From NCBI GenBank assembly GCA_017469425.1, contig JAFUGJ010000036.1, forward strand, positions 62,001 to 126,000: DNA of 64,000 bases, given 5' to 3'. The notes under the pieces were generated by a model. That model was not told the DNA's origin, did no database searches, and worked only from the letters and a program-made list of their open reading frames with translations. Every line of letters starts with the position of its first letter. Position 1 is the stretch's first letter. The translations under genes were made by a program, and so were the position numbers. The stretch is from Bacteroidales bacterium. GTDB lineage: Bacteria > Bacteroidota > Bacteroidia > Bacteroidales > UBA932. Below, one piece after another: positions 26,037 to 35,640 of this stretch.

Positions 26037-26606
26037 CTACATCAAATACCCGCTCATGTCGCGCCCCTTGGCAACAGCCTTGCGGATGCCGGTGGAAGAT
26101 ATATCAACAAGCGGAGCATCAATCAAAGTCACACTGCAGCGGACATGGCGCTGGCGGCAATGCTCGTGAAGCTTGTCGAGCAGCATTTCAGAATCGTATC
26201 CCGGCCTGGGATACACCACAATCTCATAGTCGGAAAGGATACGCCTGGAGCACCTCCATCTGGGCAGCCCCTCGAGGTTGTCCGCGCCCATCACAAGGGT
26301 GAAACTGTTATCCGGTTCCCTCGCCTTGAGGGCATCCAGAGTGCGGATAGTGTAATTCGGAGGGTCCATTCCAAGTTCTATGTCGTCCACCTTCACGCGA
26401 AGCTCCGGATGCCTTGCCACGGCGGCCACTGCAGCCTCGTAACGCTTGCGGGCGTTAAGGGCCTTCGAAGGGTCCTTGAAAGGATTCTGGGGAGAGACGA
26501 CGAGATACACTGCATCGAATGATCCATCCCCGGTCAAATATTCGAGTATTGCCTTATGGCCTATGTGCAGCGGATCGAAAGATCCGGGATACACCGCGAC
26601 TCTCAT
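26037..26606 (-). CDS. nadD: Nicotinate-nucleotide adenylyltransferase
   Basis: A 189-residue nucleotidyltransferase of NAD synthesis, making deamido-NAD from NaMN and ATP. It starts MRVAVYPGSFDPLHIGHKAI with the HxGH motif, has 'SPQNPFKD' for NaMN binding, and a late 'ISSTGIRKAVAKGRDMSGYL' (ISSTxxR). It overlaps gmk by 4 bp, a pairing common in Bacteroidetes. All family motifs are intact. Confidence 0.95.
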   Translation of the reverse strand: MRVAVYPGSFDPLHIGHKAILEYLTGDGSFDAVYLVVSPQNPFKDPSKALNARKRYEAAVAAVARHPELRVKVDDIELGMDPPNYTIRTLDALKAREPDNSFTLVMGADNLEGLPRWRCSRRILSDYEIVVYPRPGYDSEMLLDKLHEHCRQRHVRCSVTLIDAPLVDISSTGIRKAVAKGRDMSGYLM

Positions 26607-27169
26607 CTTGCAAGAAAATCATCCACGACGCGCTCGGCATCGGCAAAGGCGGCATCGAGACTGTCGTTTATCAGGACATAATCGAACCTGTCTTCGTATG
26701 TGAGTTCCTCGGAAGCCTTTGCAACCCTTTCGGCAATGGCTTCGGGAGAATCGGTCCCCCTTCCTATGAGCCTCCGGCGCAGCACCTCCACCGAAGGGGC
26801 CTTTATGAACACGGACAGGGCGGCGTCGCCAAAATACTTCTTGAGATTGACCCCACCTTTCACATCCACATCGAAAATAATCACATTTCCCTTTTCCCAA
26901 ATCCGCTCGACCTCGCTTTTGAGCGTTCCGTAAAACCGGCCTTCGTAAACCTGCTCATACTCCACGAACGCATCCTGCTCAATCCTGGAGCGGAATTCAT
27001 CCACGCTAAGAAAATAATACTCTTTCCCATCCTGCTCCGTGCCGCGGGGCGCGCGGGAGGTAGCCGACACCGAAAACTCCATTTCGGGATGCAGGGCAAG
27101 AATATGGTTTACAATAGTACTTTTGCCGGAGCCCGACGGAGCGGAGAAAATGACTGTCTTGTTGCTCAT
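26603..27169 (-). CDS. gmk: Guanylate kinase
   Basis: A 188-residue P-loop kinase that phosphorylates GMP to GDP. It shows 'VIFSAPSGSGKSTIVNHIL' (Walker A, residues about 8-15), 'SATSRAPRGTEQDGKEYYF' (GMP-binding), and 'YEQVYEGRFYGT'. The ATG at 27169 gives MSNKTVIFSAPSG. An ATG three codons earlier (27178) lies only 9 nt from the -7 box and is also possible. It is first gene of gmk-nadD. Confidence 0.95.
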   Translation of the reverse strand: MSNKTVIFSAPSGSGKSTIVNHILALHPEMEFSVSATSRAPRGTEQDGKEYYFLSVDEFRSRIEQDAFVEYEQVYEGRFYGTLKSEVERIWEKGNVIIFDVDVKGGVNLKKYFGDAALSVFIKAPSVEVLRRRLIGRGTDSPEAIAERVAKASEELTYEDRFDYVLINDSLDAAFADAERVVDDFLAR

Positions 27170-27187
27170 CGCATTCATTAGTTTCCG

Positions 27188-27195
27188 CAAATTTA
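27188..27195 (-). promoter_or_regulatory. -7 box of gmk-nadD
   Basis: TAAATTTG on the minus strand, 9 nt from the ATG at 27178 and 18 nt from the ATG at 27169. Confidence 0.6.
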
Positions 27196-27279
27196 ACAAA
27201 ATCTCAAAAATCACAATCAAATAGTCAAAATTCATATTTACGCCCGAAGTCAAAACTTGCCGTTTTTGGCGATTCTGAG

Positions 27280-27287
27280 TAATTTTG
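27280..27287 (+). promoter_or_regulatory. -7 box of the 2-oxoacid dehydrogenase operon
   Basis: TAATTTTG, 37 nt before the E2 ATG at 27325. It probably drives all six genes up to 36909, since no internal terminator or box is evident. Confidence 0.6.
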
Positions 27288-27324
27288 TTGTCTAAAAATG
27301 TAAAAAAACAATAACCATACGATA

Positions 27325-28689
27325 ATGGCAGAAGTAGTAATCATGCCCAAACAGGGCCAGTCAGTGGAGAGCTGCATAGTCTCCGAATTCAAAAAGAAAA
27401 CAGGTGACACCGTCAAGGTCGGCGACATCCTCTTCGGATACGAAACCGACAAGGCCACCTTCGAAGAAGAATCAAAAGTGGAAGGAACCGTACTTGCCGT
27501 ATTCTTCAACGACGGCGACGAGATTCCCGTCCTCACCAATGTCATGGTAATCGGCCAGCCGGGCGAATCCTTCGCGGAATTTGTTCCGGGCACGGCTCAG
27601 GAGAGGAGCGAGACCCTTCCCGCCGCGAGCGACGGGCCCCTCCCTCTTAGCGTGCCGAGTGTGGCCGCGGCTTCAGAGGAAACCTCCTCTCCTTCCGCAA
27701 ACGGAGCACTTATCCCCGGTGCACCGGCATCGCCCCGTGCCCGCATGATTGCCGCAGACAAGGGAGTCAACCTCGACGCCGTTGCAGGCAGCGGCCCCCA
27801 CGGACGCATCATCGCCCGCGATGTAGAAGCCGCGGCTGCGGCACAGGGCAGGCTCAGCGGACTCGCCAAGGCACGCATTGCCGAAGGCGGCCTTGTGGCA
27901 GGCGAAGGCAGCGGCCTTGCAGGCACCGTGAAAGGCGGCGACCTCAAGACCTGGAAGCCTAACCATACCGACATCGCCGGGGAAGGCGAAGAATTCGAAG
28001 TCGTGAAGATGAGCAACATGCGCAAGCTCATCGCAAAGAGCATGTACAACTCGCTTCAGAACTCCGCACAGCTCACCCACATGCTCGGCGCCGACGCCCG
28101 CAGGATACAGGCTCTGCGCAAAAAGGCGAAGAAAGCCCTCGAAGAAGGCAAAATCAGCGCAAACATCACAATCAACGACTTCGTCTGCTTTGCAGTCATC
28201 AAGGCCCTACAGAAGTTCCCCAATGTCAACTCCCACTGCCTCGGCGACGCAATGCGCATCTTCAACTGCGTCAACCTCGGCTGCGCCGTCGACACGGAGC
28301 GCGGCCTGATGGTTCCGGTAATCAAGAATGCCGAAGAACTCAACATCATCGGTCTCAGCAAGGAACTCAAGAAAGCGGCGGACGCCTGCAAGAAAGGGGC
28401 CTTCAATCCCGACCTTCTCGCAGCGGAGGCAGGCTCTTTCACAGTTTCCAACCTCGGCGGATACGGCGTTGAATGGTTCACCCCCATCATCAATGTTCCC
28501 CAGAGCGCAATTCTCGGAGTGGGCACAATCGTTCCCAGGCCCAAGGACATCGGCGGCGGCGTAACCGCCTTCGTTCCCTACCTCGGCCTCAGCCTAACCT
28601 ACGACCACCGCGCAATCGACGGCGGAGAGGCCACCCGCTTCCTCAAGCAGGTTGCCACCGAAATCGAAACCCTCGAAGTGGAATTCTGA
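27325..28689 (+). CDS. 2-oxoacid dehydrogenase E2 (dihydrolipoyl acyltransferase)
   Basis: A 454-residue E2 core protein. One N-terminal lipoyl domain carries Lys43 in 'YETDKATFEE'. A long Ala/Ser/Pro linker leads to an E3/E1-binding domain ('SPRARMIAADKGVNLDAV', about residues 135-165). The catalytic acyltransferase domain ends in 'YDHRAIDGGEATRFLKQV' (DHRxxDG active site). It transfers an acyl group from lipoamide to CoA. Lipoylation may rely on the ligase gene at 42970-43959. Whether the complex uses pyruvate, a branched-chain 2-oxoacid or acetoin cannot be settled from E2. Confidence 0.93.
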   Translation: MAEVVIMPKQGQSVESCIVSEFKKKTGDTVKVGDILFGYETDKATFEEESKVEGTVLAVFFNDGDEIPVLTNVMVIGQPGESFAEFVPGTAQERSETLPAASDGPLPLSVPSVAAASEETSSPSANGALIPGAPASPRARMIAADKGVNLDAVAGSGPHGRIIARDVEAAAAAQGRLSGLAKARIAEGGLVAGEGSGLAGTVKGGDLKTWKPNHTDIAGEGEEFEVVKMSNMRKLIAKSMYNSLQNSAQLTHMLGADARRIQALRKKAKKALEEGKISANITINDFVCFAVIKALQKFPNVNSHCLGDAMRIFNCVNLGCAVDTERGLMVPVIKNAEELNIIGLSKELKKAADACKKGAFNPDLLAAEAGSFTVSNLGGYGVEWFTPIINVPQSAILGVGTIVPRPKDIGGGVTAFVPYLGLSLTYDHRAIDGGEATRFLKQVATEIETLEVEF

Positions 28690-28711
28690 CAAAAGACAAC
28701 AGCATTACAAT

Positions 28712-30100
28712 ATGGAACAAGTTTTTGATTTAGCAATCATCGGCGGAGGCCCCGGCGGATATGTAGCAGCGGAAAGGGCTGCAGCCGAAGGACTCAAAGT
28801 CGTACTGTTCGAACGCAAGAGCCTCGGGGGCGTGTGCCTCAACGAAGGCTGCATCCCCACCAAAACCCTGCTTTACAGCGCAAAGGTTTATAATTATGCA
28901 AAGGACGGCGGCCATTACGGCGTGTACACCGAAAACCCAAGCTTCAAATATGACGAAATCGTAGCCCGCAAGAACAAGGTGGTAAAGAAACTCGTTGGCG
29001 GAATCAAGGCAGCGATGAAGGCCGGCAAAGTGACGGTAGTCGAAGCCCAGGCCTGCATCGAAGGCCGCGGCGCCGATGGCATCACAGTCAAGGCCGGAGA
29101 AGAAAGCTACACCGCAAAGAACCTTCTCATCTGCACCGGCTCCGAGGCGGCAGTACCTCCGTTCCCCGGTTTGAAGGAAGCGGGCGATGCCATAGTCACC
29201 AACCGCGAAATCCTCGCCCTCACCGAGCAGCCCAAGGAGCTCGTGGTTATCGGCGGCGGCGTAATAGGAATGGAATTCGCCGCATTCTACAGCACCCTCG
29301 GCACCAAGGTTACGGTTGTTGAGATGCTGCCCAAGATACTCGGACCCCTCGACGACGAAATCAGCGCAATGCTCCAGAAGAACTACGAGAAGAAGGGCAT
29401 CCAGTTCTGCCTCAAGTGCAAGGTTACAGGCATAGAAGGCGACACCGTAGTTTACGAGGATCCCGAAGGAAAGGTCTGCCGCGTAAAGGGCGACAAGATT
29501 CTTGTGAGCGTAGGCCGCCGTGCCAACCTCCAGGGATTCGGGCTCGAGAACCTCGGAGTGGAGCTCGCACTCAATCCTGCCGGACGCCCTTATGGCATCA
29601 AGGTCGACGAGCATATGCGCACCAACATCCCCGGAGTATATGCCGCAGGCGATGTAACAGGATTCTCAATGCTCGCCCACACCGCTTCCCGCGAAGGCGA
29701 AGTGGCGGTGAACACCATCCTCGGTCGCAAGGACCGCATGCGCTACAACGCCATACCGGGTGTCGTTTATACCAATCCGGAAGTAGCAGGCGTGGGCCTC
29801 ACCGAAGAAGAAGCCAAGGCAAAGGGCATCGACTATAAAGTCGCCAGGCTCCCCATGGCCTATGCAGGCAGGTTCGTTGCCGAAAACGAGCGCGGCGAAG
29901 GTCTCTGCAAGATTATCTTCGGAGCCAGATATCACGAAGTGCTGGGCGTTCACATGCTCGGCAACCCCTGCTCCGAAATCATCAACGCGGCCTGCATCGC
30001 AATCGAGCAGGAAATGACCGCCGAACAGCTCAAGGAAGTAGTCTTCCCCCATCCCACAGTATCCGAAATCATCAAAGAAACCGTTTTTTCACTTAAATAG
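28712..30100 (+). CDS. lpdA: Dihydrolipoyl dehydrogenase (E3)
   Basis: A 462-residue flavoprotein that reoxidises dihydrolipoamide with NAD+. The FAD-binding 'IIGGGPGGYVAAERA' is at residues 9-23. The redox pair Cys42/Cys47 lies in 'GGVCLNEGCIPTK', the NAD site in 'VVIGGGVIGMEFAAFY', and the catalytic His-Glu in 'FPHPTVSEIIKE'. It starts 22 bp after E2 and ends 2 bp before E1. The start MEQVFDLAIIGG is chosen on family grounds. Confidence 0.97.
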   Translation: MEQVFDLAIIGGGPGGYVAAERAAAEGLKVVLFERKSLGGVCLNEGCIPTKTLLYSAKVYNYAKDGGHYGVYTENPSFKYDEIVARKNKVVKKLVGGIKAAMKAGKVTVVEAQACIEGRGADGITVKAGEESYTAKNLLICTGSEAAVPPFPGLKEAGDAIVTNREILALTEQPKELVVIGGGVIGMEFAAFYSTLGTKVTVVEMLPKILGPLDDEISAMLQKNYEKKGIQFCLKCKVTGIEGDTVVYEDPEGKVCRVKGDKILVSVGRRANLQGFGLENLGVELALNPAGRPYGIKVDEHMRTNIPGVYAAGDVTGFSMLAHTASREGEVAVNTILGRKDRMRYNAIPGVVYTNPEVAGVGLTEEEAKAKGIDYKVARLPMAYAGRFVAENERGEGLCKIIFGARYHEVLGVHMLGNPCSEIINAACIAIEQEMTAEQLKEVVFPHPTVSEIIKETVFSLK

Positions 30101-30102
30101 CC

Positions 30103-32583
30103 ATGCCTAAATCACTTTATATCGACCCTGAGGTCACCCTGCGCCCGAAAGAGCACGAAATCAAGTTCCCCGAGATTCCCGTAATGCAGTACAAGAAGAC
30201 TGTAAAGGAAGAACTCAAGGAGGGCAACTTCACCAAGGAGGATCTTCTCCGCATCTACCGCGACATGTTCACCATCCGTGAGTTCGAGACCATGCTCAAC
30301 CTGGTCAAGACCACCGGAGGCTACAACGGCGTGGAATACAACAATCCAGGCCCCGCACACCTCTCCGCAGGCCAGGAGGCGGCAGCCGTAGGCATGGCCT
30401 ACAATCTCGACACCGACGACTTCATCTTCGGAAGCCACCGCAGCCACGGCGAAATTCTCGCTAAAGGTCTGCGCAGCATAGAAATCCTGTCCGAGGATGA
30501 GCTCAAGAAAATCATGGACGAATTCTGGGACGGAGCTACCGTGGCCGTTGCAAAGAAGGGATTCGAAGGCAGCACCAAGGAACTCGGCATACGCTTCCTC
30601 ATCTACGGTGCCATCGCTGAAATCTTCGCCCGCACCACCGGCTTCAACAAAGGTCTCGGCGGCAGCATGCACACTTTCTTCACCCCCTTCGGCATCTATC
30701 CCAACAACGCAATCGTGGGAGGCAGCGGTTCCATCGCAGTGGGCGCCGCCCTCTACAAGAAAGTCAACCGCAAGAAGGGCATCGTGGTAGCCAACCTCGG
30801 CGACGGTGCAATGGCCCGCGGCCCCGTGCTCGAAGGCATGACCTTCGCTTCCATGGACCAGTTCCGCACCCTCTGGGAGGGCGACATGAAAGGCGGACTT
30901 CCCGTGCTCATCAATGTGATGGACAACCAGTACGCGATGGGCGGACAGACCAAGGGCGAAACCATGGGCTACACCTTCCCCGCCCGCATCGGTGCAGGCT
31001 TCAACCCCGAAGCATGGCACGCAGAGCGCGTGAACGGATATGACCCCCTGGCAGTAATCGATGCATTCCGCCGCAAGAAAGCCCTGCTCGAGAAGAAGGA
31101 AGGCCCGGCCCTGCTCGATGTGGTGACCTACCGCTACAGCGGACACTCCCCTTCGGACCAGAGCTCATACCGCACCAAGGAAGAGATTGCCGCCTGGGAG
31201 GCTGAAGATTGCATCGTGGCATTCGGCAAGAAACTCATCGAAGCCGGTGTTGCAACGCAGGCAGACCTTGACGCCATCCAGGCGAAGATGAAGGAAACCA
31301 TCTTCGAAATGTACAAGCTCGCAATCGACGAGAGCGTATCGCCCCGCATGGACCTCGTGAAGGAGAATGAACTTCTCGGCGACATGATGTTCAGCAACGG
31401 CAGCGTGGATTCCCTCAGCGACGCCAAACCCGATGTGCTCATGCCTCTGGAAGAGAACCCGAGGGTGAAGCAGATTGCAGGCAAGAGCCGCTTCTATCTT
31501 GACAAGAACGGAAAGCCCGTCAGCAGCATGAAGATGTACAACTTCCGCGACGGCGTGTTCGAGGCCATCGTCGACCGTTTCTACAAGGATGCTTCGCTCG
31601 TGGCATACGGCGAGGAGAACCGCGAATGGGGCGGCGCATTTGCAGTGTACCGCGGACTTACCGAGGCTCTCCCCTATCACCGTCTGTTCAACAGCCCCAT
31701 CGCTGAAGCCGCCATCATCGGCACAGCCATCGGTTATGCCATGTGCGGAGGCCGCGTGATTCCTGAAATCATGTACTGCGACTTCCTCGGATGCTGCGGC
31801 GACGAAATCTTCAACCAGCTTCCCAAGTGGCAGGCAATGAGCGGCAACATCCTCAAGATGCCCGTTGTCGTGCGCGTTTCAGTCGGAAGCAAATACGGTG
31901 CGCAGCACTCTCAGGACTGGACCAGCCTCTGCACCCATATCCCCGGCCTGAAGGTTGTCTTCCCCGTCACTCCTTACGACGCCAAGGGTCTGATGAACAG
32001 CGCCCTGCAGGGAACCGACCCCGTCATCTTCTTCGAAAGCCAGCGTCTCTACGGCATTGGCGAGCAGTTCCACGAAGAAGGAGTGCCTGAAGGATACTAC
32101 GAGATTCCTATCGGTGAGCCCGATGTGAAGCGTGCCGGAAAGGATGTCACCTTCCTCACCATAGGCGCAACCCTCTACAGGGCGCTCAAGGCGGCCGACG
32201 AGCTCAAGGAAAAATATGGCCTCGAAGCCGAAGTCATCGACGCCCGCTCGCTTGTGCCTTTCAACTACGACAAGGTTATTGAGAGCGTGAAGAAGACCGG
32301 TCGCATCATCATCGCAGGCGACGCCTCCGCACGCGGCTCCTTCCTCAACGACCTCGCAGCCAACATCGCCGACCTCTGCTTCGACTATCTCGACGCTGCT
32401 CCCGTGGTGCTCGGCTCCCGCAACTGGATTACCCCTTGCCACGAGCTCGAGGAAGCATTCTTCCCTCAGCCGGGCTGGTTCCTGGATGTCATCAATGAAA
32501 AGATGGTTCCGCTCAAGGACTATGTTCCCACCGGAAACTTCACATCCGCACAGCAGATTCTCCGTGCAAAGAAGGGCGTATAA
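30103..32583 (+). CDS. 2-oxoacid dehydrogenase E1, alpha-beta fusion
   Basis: An 826-residue thiamine-diphosphate enzyme with E1-alpha (about residues 40-400) joined to E1-beta (about 480-815) in one chain. The TPP motif begins in 'VVANLGDGAMARGPVLEGM' and closes with 'INVMDNQYAMG'. The beta part begins 'NFRDGVFEAIVDRFYKDAS' and contains 'FNSPIAEAAIIGTAIGYAM'. Such fusions are common in Bacteroidetes and annotated either as pyruvate or branched-chain 2-oxoacid dehydrogenases. It would decarboxylate the 2-oxoacid and load lipoyl-E2. Gene order E2-E3-E1 is reversed from the usual E1-E2-E3. Confidence 0.92.
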   Translation: MPKSLYIDPEVTLRPKEHEIKFPEIPVMQYKKTVKEELKEGNFTKEDLLRIYRDMFTIREFETMLNLVKTTGGYNGVEYNNPGPAHLSAGQEAAAVGMAYNLDTDDFIFGSHRSHGEILAKGLRSIEILSEDELKKIMDEFWDGATVAVAKKGFEGSTKELGIRFLIYGAIAEIFARTTGFNKGLGGSMHTFFTPFGIYPNNAIVGGSGSIAVGAALYKKVNRKKGIVVANLGDGAMARGPVLEGMTFASMDQFRTLWEGDMKGGLPVLINVMDNQYAMGGQTKGETMGYTFPARIGAGFNPEAWHAERVNGYDPLAVIDAFRRKKALLEKKEGPALLDVVTYRYSGHSPSDQSSYRTKEEIAAWEAEDCIVAFGKKLIEAGVATQADLDAIQAKMKETIFEMYKLAIDESVSPRMDLVKENELLGDMMFSNGSVDSLSDAKPDVLMPLEENPRVKQIAGKSRFYLDKNGKPVSSMKMYNFRDGVFEAIVDRFYKDASLVAYGEENREWGGAFAVYRGLTEALPYHRLFNSPIAEAAIIGTAIGYAMCGGRVIPEIMYCDFLGCCGDEIFNQLPKWQAMSGNILKMPVVVRVSVGSKYGAQHSQDWTSLCTHIPGLKVVFPVTPYDAKGLMNSALQGTDPVIFFESQRLYGIGEQFHEEGVPEGYYEIPIGEPDVKRAGKDVTFLTIGATLYRALKAADELKEKYGLEAEVIDARSLVPFNYDKVIESVKKTGRIIIAGDASARGSFLNDLAANIADLCFDYLDAAPVVLGSRNWITPCHELEEAFFPQPGWFLDVINEKMVPLKDYVPTGNFTSAQQILRAKKGV

Positions 32584-32586
32584 ACC

Positions 32587-33678
32587 ATGACCGAAGTAAA
32601 CGCACATCTGCACACACCATATTCCTTCAGCGCTTTCCGCGATGTGGAGCAGGCGCTTGACATGGCGGCCGCTGAAGGGGTCAAGGTGGTTGGAATCAAC
32701 GATTTCTATTCCACCGACGGTTACAAGGACTGGAAGGAGGGCTGCGCAAAGCGCGCCCTCTTCCCTCTTTTCGGCATCGAATTCATATCCCTGAACGCCG
32801 AGGACCAGGCCGCCGGGCTAAGGGTCAATGACCCCAACAATCCCGGACGCACCTACATCAGCGGAAAAGGTCTCGCCTTCCCCGTAATCCTTTCCGGAGA
32901 GGAAGCTCGCCTGCTTGCCGATGTCAAGGCTGAATCCAACGCCCAGGTTGAAAGAATGTGTGCCAAACTCAACGCGCATCTTGCCGCCGTGGGCGAAAGT
33001 TTCTCCCTGGACTTCGGGAAGATTCGCAGCGACCTTACCCGGGGCTCCATCCGCGAAAGGCACCTTGCCACGGCACTTCGCCTTGCCGTGGATGCCAACT
33101 CCAAGTGCGACAACTGCAAGGCGGAACACTATGAGCGCATTTTCGGACAGCCTGCCAAAGCCGGTGTGAACGATGCCGCCGCCATAGAAAACGAAATCCG
33201 CAGCCGCCTGCTCAAGGCCGGAGGCGCCGCCTTCGTACCCGAAGACCCCAAGGCGTTCCTTCCCATGCAAACCGTACAGCGCATTATCGAGGCTGCCGGA
33301 GGCATCCCAACATATCCCTTCCTCGGCGACGATGCAAAGGGGAATTTCACCGACTTCGAGGGCGACCTCCAGAAGGCTGCCGACACGCTCAAAAAGCGCG
33401 GGTTCCGAAGCGTGGAATTCATCACTACGCGCAATACCACGGCAGTGCTTGAACAGTATGCCGGATTCCTTGAAGATGAAGGATTTATCGTCAGCTTCGG
33501 TTCGGAGCACAACACTCCCGCCATGGAACCCATAAAGCTCCGCACCCGCGATGCCTCCGACCTCTCCCCCAGGCTCAAGGCTGTCAATTACCGAGGCGCC
33601 TGCGCAATAGCCGCTCACCAGGCAGGGCTTCGCTCAATTGAAGAAGGCGACAGGATTATTCAGAATTGCATACAATAA
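32587..33678 (+). CDS. PHP-domain phosphoesterase
   Basis: A 363-residue protein with the polymerase-and-histidinol-phosphatase fold. The HxH motif is at residues 7-9 of 'EVNAHLHTPYSFSAF', followed by 'VVGINDFYST', 'PLFGIEFIS', and late metal-binding positions in 'FGSEHNTPAMEPIKL'. PHP proteins hydrolyse phosphomonoesters or phosphodiesters with two or three metals. It begins 3 bp after E1 and its TAA directly abuts the aldolase ATG, so it is tied to the sugar-phosphate cassette. I infer a sugar or sugar-phosphate phosphatase; no characterised subfamily was recognised. Confidence 0.78.
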   Translation: MTEVNAHLHTPYSFSAFRDVEQALDMAAAEGVKVVGINDFYSTDGYKDWKEGCAKRALFPLFGIEFISLNAEDQAAGLRVNDPNNPGRTYISGKGLAFPVILSGEEARLLADVKAESNAQVERMCAKLNAHLAAVGESFSLDFGKIRSDLTRGSIRERHLATALRLAVDANSKCDNCKAEHYERIFGQPAKAGVNDAAAIENEIRSRLLKAGGAAFVPEDPKAFLPMQTVQRIIEAAGGIPTYPFLGDDAKGNFTDFEGDLQKAADTLKKRGFRSVEFITTRNTTAVLEQYAGFLEDEGFIVSFGSEHNTPAMEPIKLRTRDASDLSPRLKAVNYRGACAIAAHQAGLRSIEEGDRIIQNCIQ

Positions 33679-35628
33679 ATGGAAAAGAATATCGAACAAC
33701 TTATAGAGGTATCCCGCAGATATGGGGCGGATTCGCGTTTCGTGATTGCCGGAGGCGGCAACACATCGTTCAAGACCGCCGACCGCCTCTGGGTGAAGGC
33801 CAGCGGACATGCACTCGCCACGATAGGTGAAGACGGCTTTGCCGTGCTGGACCGAGCCAAGCTCAACCCCATGGGCACCAAGACCTACAGTGCCGACACC
33901 GCCGAGCGTGAAGCCCAGGTAAAGGAAGACCTTGCCGCAGCCTGCATCACCAAGGACCGCCGTCCTTCCGTGGAAACCTCCATGCACAATGCCATAGGCT
34001 TTGCTTTCGTCGTGCATCTGCACCCTACACTCGTGAATGCCCTGATGTGCTCCGTGCAGGCGGAATCCAAATGCAGGGAACTCTTCCCGGAAGCACTGTA
34101 CATCCCCTACTGCGATCCCGGCTATACCCTCTTCAAGAAGGTTTACGACGAAATCCAGGCTTACAAAGCCGCTCATGGAGCTGAGCCTCAGGTTATCTTC
34201 CTGCAGAACCACGGCATCTTCGTGGCTGCCGACACCGTAGCCGAAATCGATGCCATTTACGGAGAAATCATAGGAAAGCTCGAAAAGGCCGTGGAGACCA
34301 AGCAGGACGGGACAGTTACGCTTCCCGACAGCATCATAGAATCCATCCCGGCTATCCGCCAGATTCTGAGCAGGAAAGGCCGCGGACTCAAGACCCTGAA
34401 AATCACCGGCAGCGAGCTCGCCCTGTATTTCGCAGAAAGCAAGGAGAATTTCGCCAAGGTGGCGGCGCCCTTCACCCCCGACATCATCGTTTACTGCAAG
34501 AGCCATTATATCCGGCTTGAGGATACCGACACTGCAAAGGCGGAGAAGGCCATTGAGGATTACATCGCACAATACGGCCATACCCCCAAGGTAATACTCA
34601 TCAAGGGCATCGGACTCGTTGCCGTGGGCGACAATGCAAAGAATGCCGAAATCATTACCGAAGTGTTCTGCGACGCCATGAAGGTGGCATGCGGAGCCCG
34701 GGCATTCGGAGGAGAACACGGAATGGAGCCCGGATGGATTGAGTTCATCGACACCTGGGAAGTGGAAAACTACAGGCGCAAGGTTTCAGCCGGAGCAAGT
34801 GCCGGACGGGTGGAGGGTAAAACCATCATAGTTACCGGTGCTGCCCAGGGCTTTGGCGAAGGTATCGCTAAAGAACTCATGAAGGAAGGCGCCAATATCG
34901 TGGTGGCCGACCTTAACGATGTTACCGGTGAGGCGACCGCTGCCGGTTTCAACGCGATTGCCAAGAACAACAAGGCGATTTTCGTAAAGACCAATGTTGC
35001 CGACATGGACAGCCTTAACAATCTCATAGCCACCACTGTACGCAATTTCGGCGCGCTCGATGCTTTCGTGAGCAATGCCGGAGTGGTCCGCGCAGGCGAC
35101 CTTGAGGCAATGACTCCCGAGAACATGGAATTCGTCACCAAGATTAACTACAGCGCCTATTTCTACTGCGCGAAGGTTGCCCAGCATGTAATGAAGCTGC
35201 AGACTGCAGTTGACCCCGAATACTTTGCCGACATCATCCAGGTGAACAGCAAGAGCGGCCTGGTGGGTAGCAAGGCGAACTTCGCCTATGCAGGAAGCAA
35301 ATTCGGCGGCATCGGGCTCACCCAGTCCTTCGCCCTCGAGCTCGCCCCCTACCGCATCAAGGTCAACAGCATCTGCCCCGGCAACTTCCTGGACGGTCCG
35401 CTGTGGAGCGATCCGGTGAAGGGCCTTTATGTGCAGTATCTGAATGCGGGCAAAGTGCCCGGAGCAAAGACCGTGGAGGATGTGAAGGAATACTATCTTT
35501 CCAAAGTGCCGATGCACAAGGGATGCACCCCGGCAGATGTAACCAAGGCTATCCTCTACGCCATAGAACAGACCGGCGAGACCGGGCAGGCCATCCCCGT
35601 TACCGGGGGCCAGGTGATGTTAAGTTAA
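33679..35628 (+). CDS. Class II aldolase fused to SDR dehydrogenase (RhaEW-like architecture)
   Basis: A 649-residue bifunctional enzyme. Residues about 10-375 form a class II (zinc) aldolase domain with 'GGGNTSFKT', the zinc ligands in 'VVHLHPTLVNAL' and 'FLQNHGIFVAA'. From residue 385 an SDR domain follows: 'VTGAAQGFGEGIAKEL', 'VSNAGVVRAGD', Tyr537/Lys541 in 'YAGSKFGG', and the ending 'PVTGGQVMLS'. The architecture is that of rhamnulose-phosphate aldolase/lactaldehyde dehydrogenase fusions. However, the VTGGQVM ending is also typical of glucitol-6-phosphate dehydrogenases, and the next gene is SorE-like. Two consecutive steps on a ketose or hexitol phosphate are likely; the exact sugar is open. 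Confidence 0.82.
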   Translation: MEKNIEQLIEVSRRYGADSRFVIAGGGNTSFKTADRLWVKASGHALATIGEDGFAVLDRAKLNPMGTKTYSADTAEREAQVKEDLAAACITKDRRPSVETSMHNAIGFAFVVHLHPTLVNALMCSVQAESKCRELFPEALYIPYCDPGYTLFKKVYDEIQAYKAAHGAEPQVIFLQNHGIFVAADTVAEIDAIYGEIIGKLEKAVETKQDGTVTLPDSIIESIPAIRQILSRKGRGLKTLKITGSELALYFAESKENFAKVAAPFTPDIIVYCKSHYIRLEDTDTAKAEKAIEDYIAQYGHTPKVILIKGIGLVAVGDNAKNAEIITEVFCDAMKVACGARAFGGEHGMEPGWIEFIDTWEVENYRRKVSAGASAGRVEGKTIIVTGAAQGFGEGIAKELMKEGANIVVADLNDVTGEATAAGFNAIAKNNKAIFVKTNVADMDSLNNLIATTVRNFGALDAFVSNAGVVRAGDLEAMTPENMEFVTKINYSAYFYCAKVAQHVMKLQTAVDPEYFADIIQVNSKSGLVGSKANFAYAGSKFGGIGLTQSFALELAPYRIKVNSICPGNFLDGPLWSDPVKGLYVQYLNAGKVPGAKTVEDVKEYYLSKVPMHKGCTPADVTKAILYAIEQTGETGQAIPVTGGQVMLS

Positions 35629-35640
35629 ATTGAATCAAAT